Origin: Chitinophagaceae bacterium IBVUCB2
Lineage (GTDB): Bacteria; Bacteroidota; Bacteroidia; Chitinophagales; Chitinophagaceae
Length of the DNA stretch: 64,000 nt
Assembly: GCA_002127295.1 (NCBI GenBank)
Contig: NFUV01000001.1
Location: 1,426,001 to 1,490,000, forward strand
Reading direction: 5' to 3'
Below the pieces are notes generated by a model. That model was not told where the DNA came from and did no database searches. It saw only the letters and a program-made list of their open reading frames with translations. Below are positions 63,615-64,000 of the stretch, one piece after another (position 1 is the stretch's first letter; every line of letters begins with the position of its first letter). Both the position numbers and the translations under genes were made by a program.

Positions 63615-64000
63615 CTAACTGAGTAGCTTCACGACGTTTTTTTCTAATATATAAAGCTCACTGGTCTCAGGACATTTTGCGGTATTTGCTGTTTCAAAAT
63701 TTAGTTTAATTCCTGCTTTACTTACCCAGCCGGTCCGTTTTCCGGGATTGCCGGTTATTAAAGCATAGGGAGGAACAGATTTAGTAACTATTGTTCCCGC
63801 ACCGATCAGGGCGTAGTTTCCAATTTCTATGCCACACAAAATTGTTGCATTGGCACCAATCGTTGCTCCTTTTTGTATTACGGTTTTTTTGAATTCTGTC
63901 TTTCGCTCAATAAAACTACGGGGATTGATAACGTTGGTGAAAACCATTGAAGGACCGAGGAAAACATCATCTTCAATAATTACCCCGTTATAAACAGAAA
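63615..64000 (-). CDS. WbpD-like sugar N-acetyltransferase, 5' part cut by window edge
   Basis: The frame is open to the right edge, so the ATG at 63947 is internal. The visible ~127 residues read GVIIEDDVFLGPSMVF, NVINPRSFIERK, IQKGATIGANATILCG, IGAGTIVTKSVPPYALITGN and WVSKAGIKL, with a cysteine/proline tail. This pattern is that of WbpD/WlbB acetyltransferases, which acetylate a UDP-3-amino-uronic acid on the way to 2,3-diacetamido sugars. It implies that related genes (aminotransferase, dehydrogenase) lie beyond the window. It is separated from upxY by 195 bases containing a promoter. Confidence 0.9.
   Translation of the reverse strand, partial: SVYNGVIIEDDVFLGPSMVFTNVINPRSFIERKTEFKKTVIQKGATIGANATILCGIEIGNYALIGAGTIVTKSVPPYALITGNPGKRTGWVSKAGIKLNFETANTAKCPETSELYILEKNVVKLLS

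Noticed and set aside
1-64000. Insertion sequences, prophage genes, CRISPR arrays, rRNA
   Set aside because: I found no transposase, integrase, phage structural gene, regularly spaced repeat or rRNA sequence.

Overview
The window reads as a chromosomal segment of a member of the Bacteroidota, most likely a Chitinophagia/Chitinophagaceae-type bacterium (inference). The supporting signs are the type IX secretion/gliding core gldKLMN, the hemD-DUF4271 pair, SusC-like TonB-dependent receptors, a UpxY-type antiterminator at the head of a polysaccharide operon, weak Shine-Dalgarno sequences with several TTG/GTG starts, and promoters of the TTG-N17-23-TAnnTTTG type. I saw no insertion sequence, prophage, CRISPR array or rRNA.

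1-24.8 kb is a housekeeping region. It opens with the 3' part of uvrC, then gldKLMN (minus strand) with its own promoter and an internal hairpin, a DUF255 thioredoxin-fold protein, hemD with a DUF4271 membrane protein, an Omp85-type outer membrane protein, hemW, three small membrane proteins, gpsA, an orphan HlyD-like adaptor, a trans-sulfuration-type PLP enzyme with an amino acid permease, and a TonB-dependent receptor. A cobalamin riboswitch then precedes btuB and a small cysteine-rich CWC gene. MarC, tRNA-Arg(CCG) and an unknown membrane protein complete the region.

24.8-30.9 kb is a carotenoid operon on the minus strand: ECF sigma factor, crtI, crtB, idi, crtZ, crtY. It encodes the route from IPP/DMAPP to a zeaxanthin-like xanthophyll, except for prenyl diphosphate synthase. 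Directly upstream is a MerR-type regulator with a B12-binding domain of the CarH/LitR light-sensor type. The intergenic region holds a good promoter and two 32-bp inverted repeats of identical geometry (TTGTTTA-N18-TAAACAA), one over the -7 box and one just upstream of -33. These are the best candidate operators in the window. B12 uptake (btuB under a riboswitch) lies about 7 kb away.

30.9-64 kb is a surface polysaccharide cluster, entirely on the minus strand and continuing past the right edge. It starts with a WbpD-like acetyltransferase (cut), then upxY, wza and a Wzc-like tyrosine kinase. Sugar-nucleotide enzymes, acyltransferases, the Wzm/Wzt ABC exporter, glycosyltransferases, an asparagine-synthase-like amidotransferase, a transglutaminase-fold membrane protein and a polymerase-like membrane protein follow. 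It ends with the initiating sugar-phosphate transferase and a CpsB-type tyrosine phosphatase, so kinase and phosphatase sit at opposite ends of the cluster. It mixes parts of the Wzy-type and ABC-transporter-type export routes.
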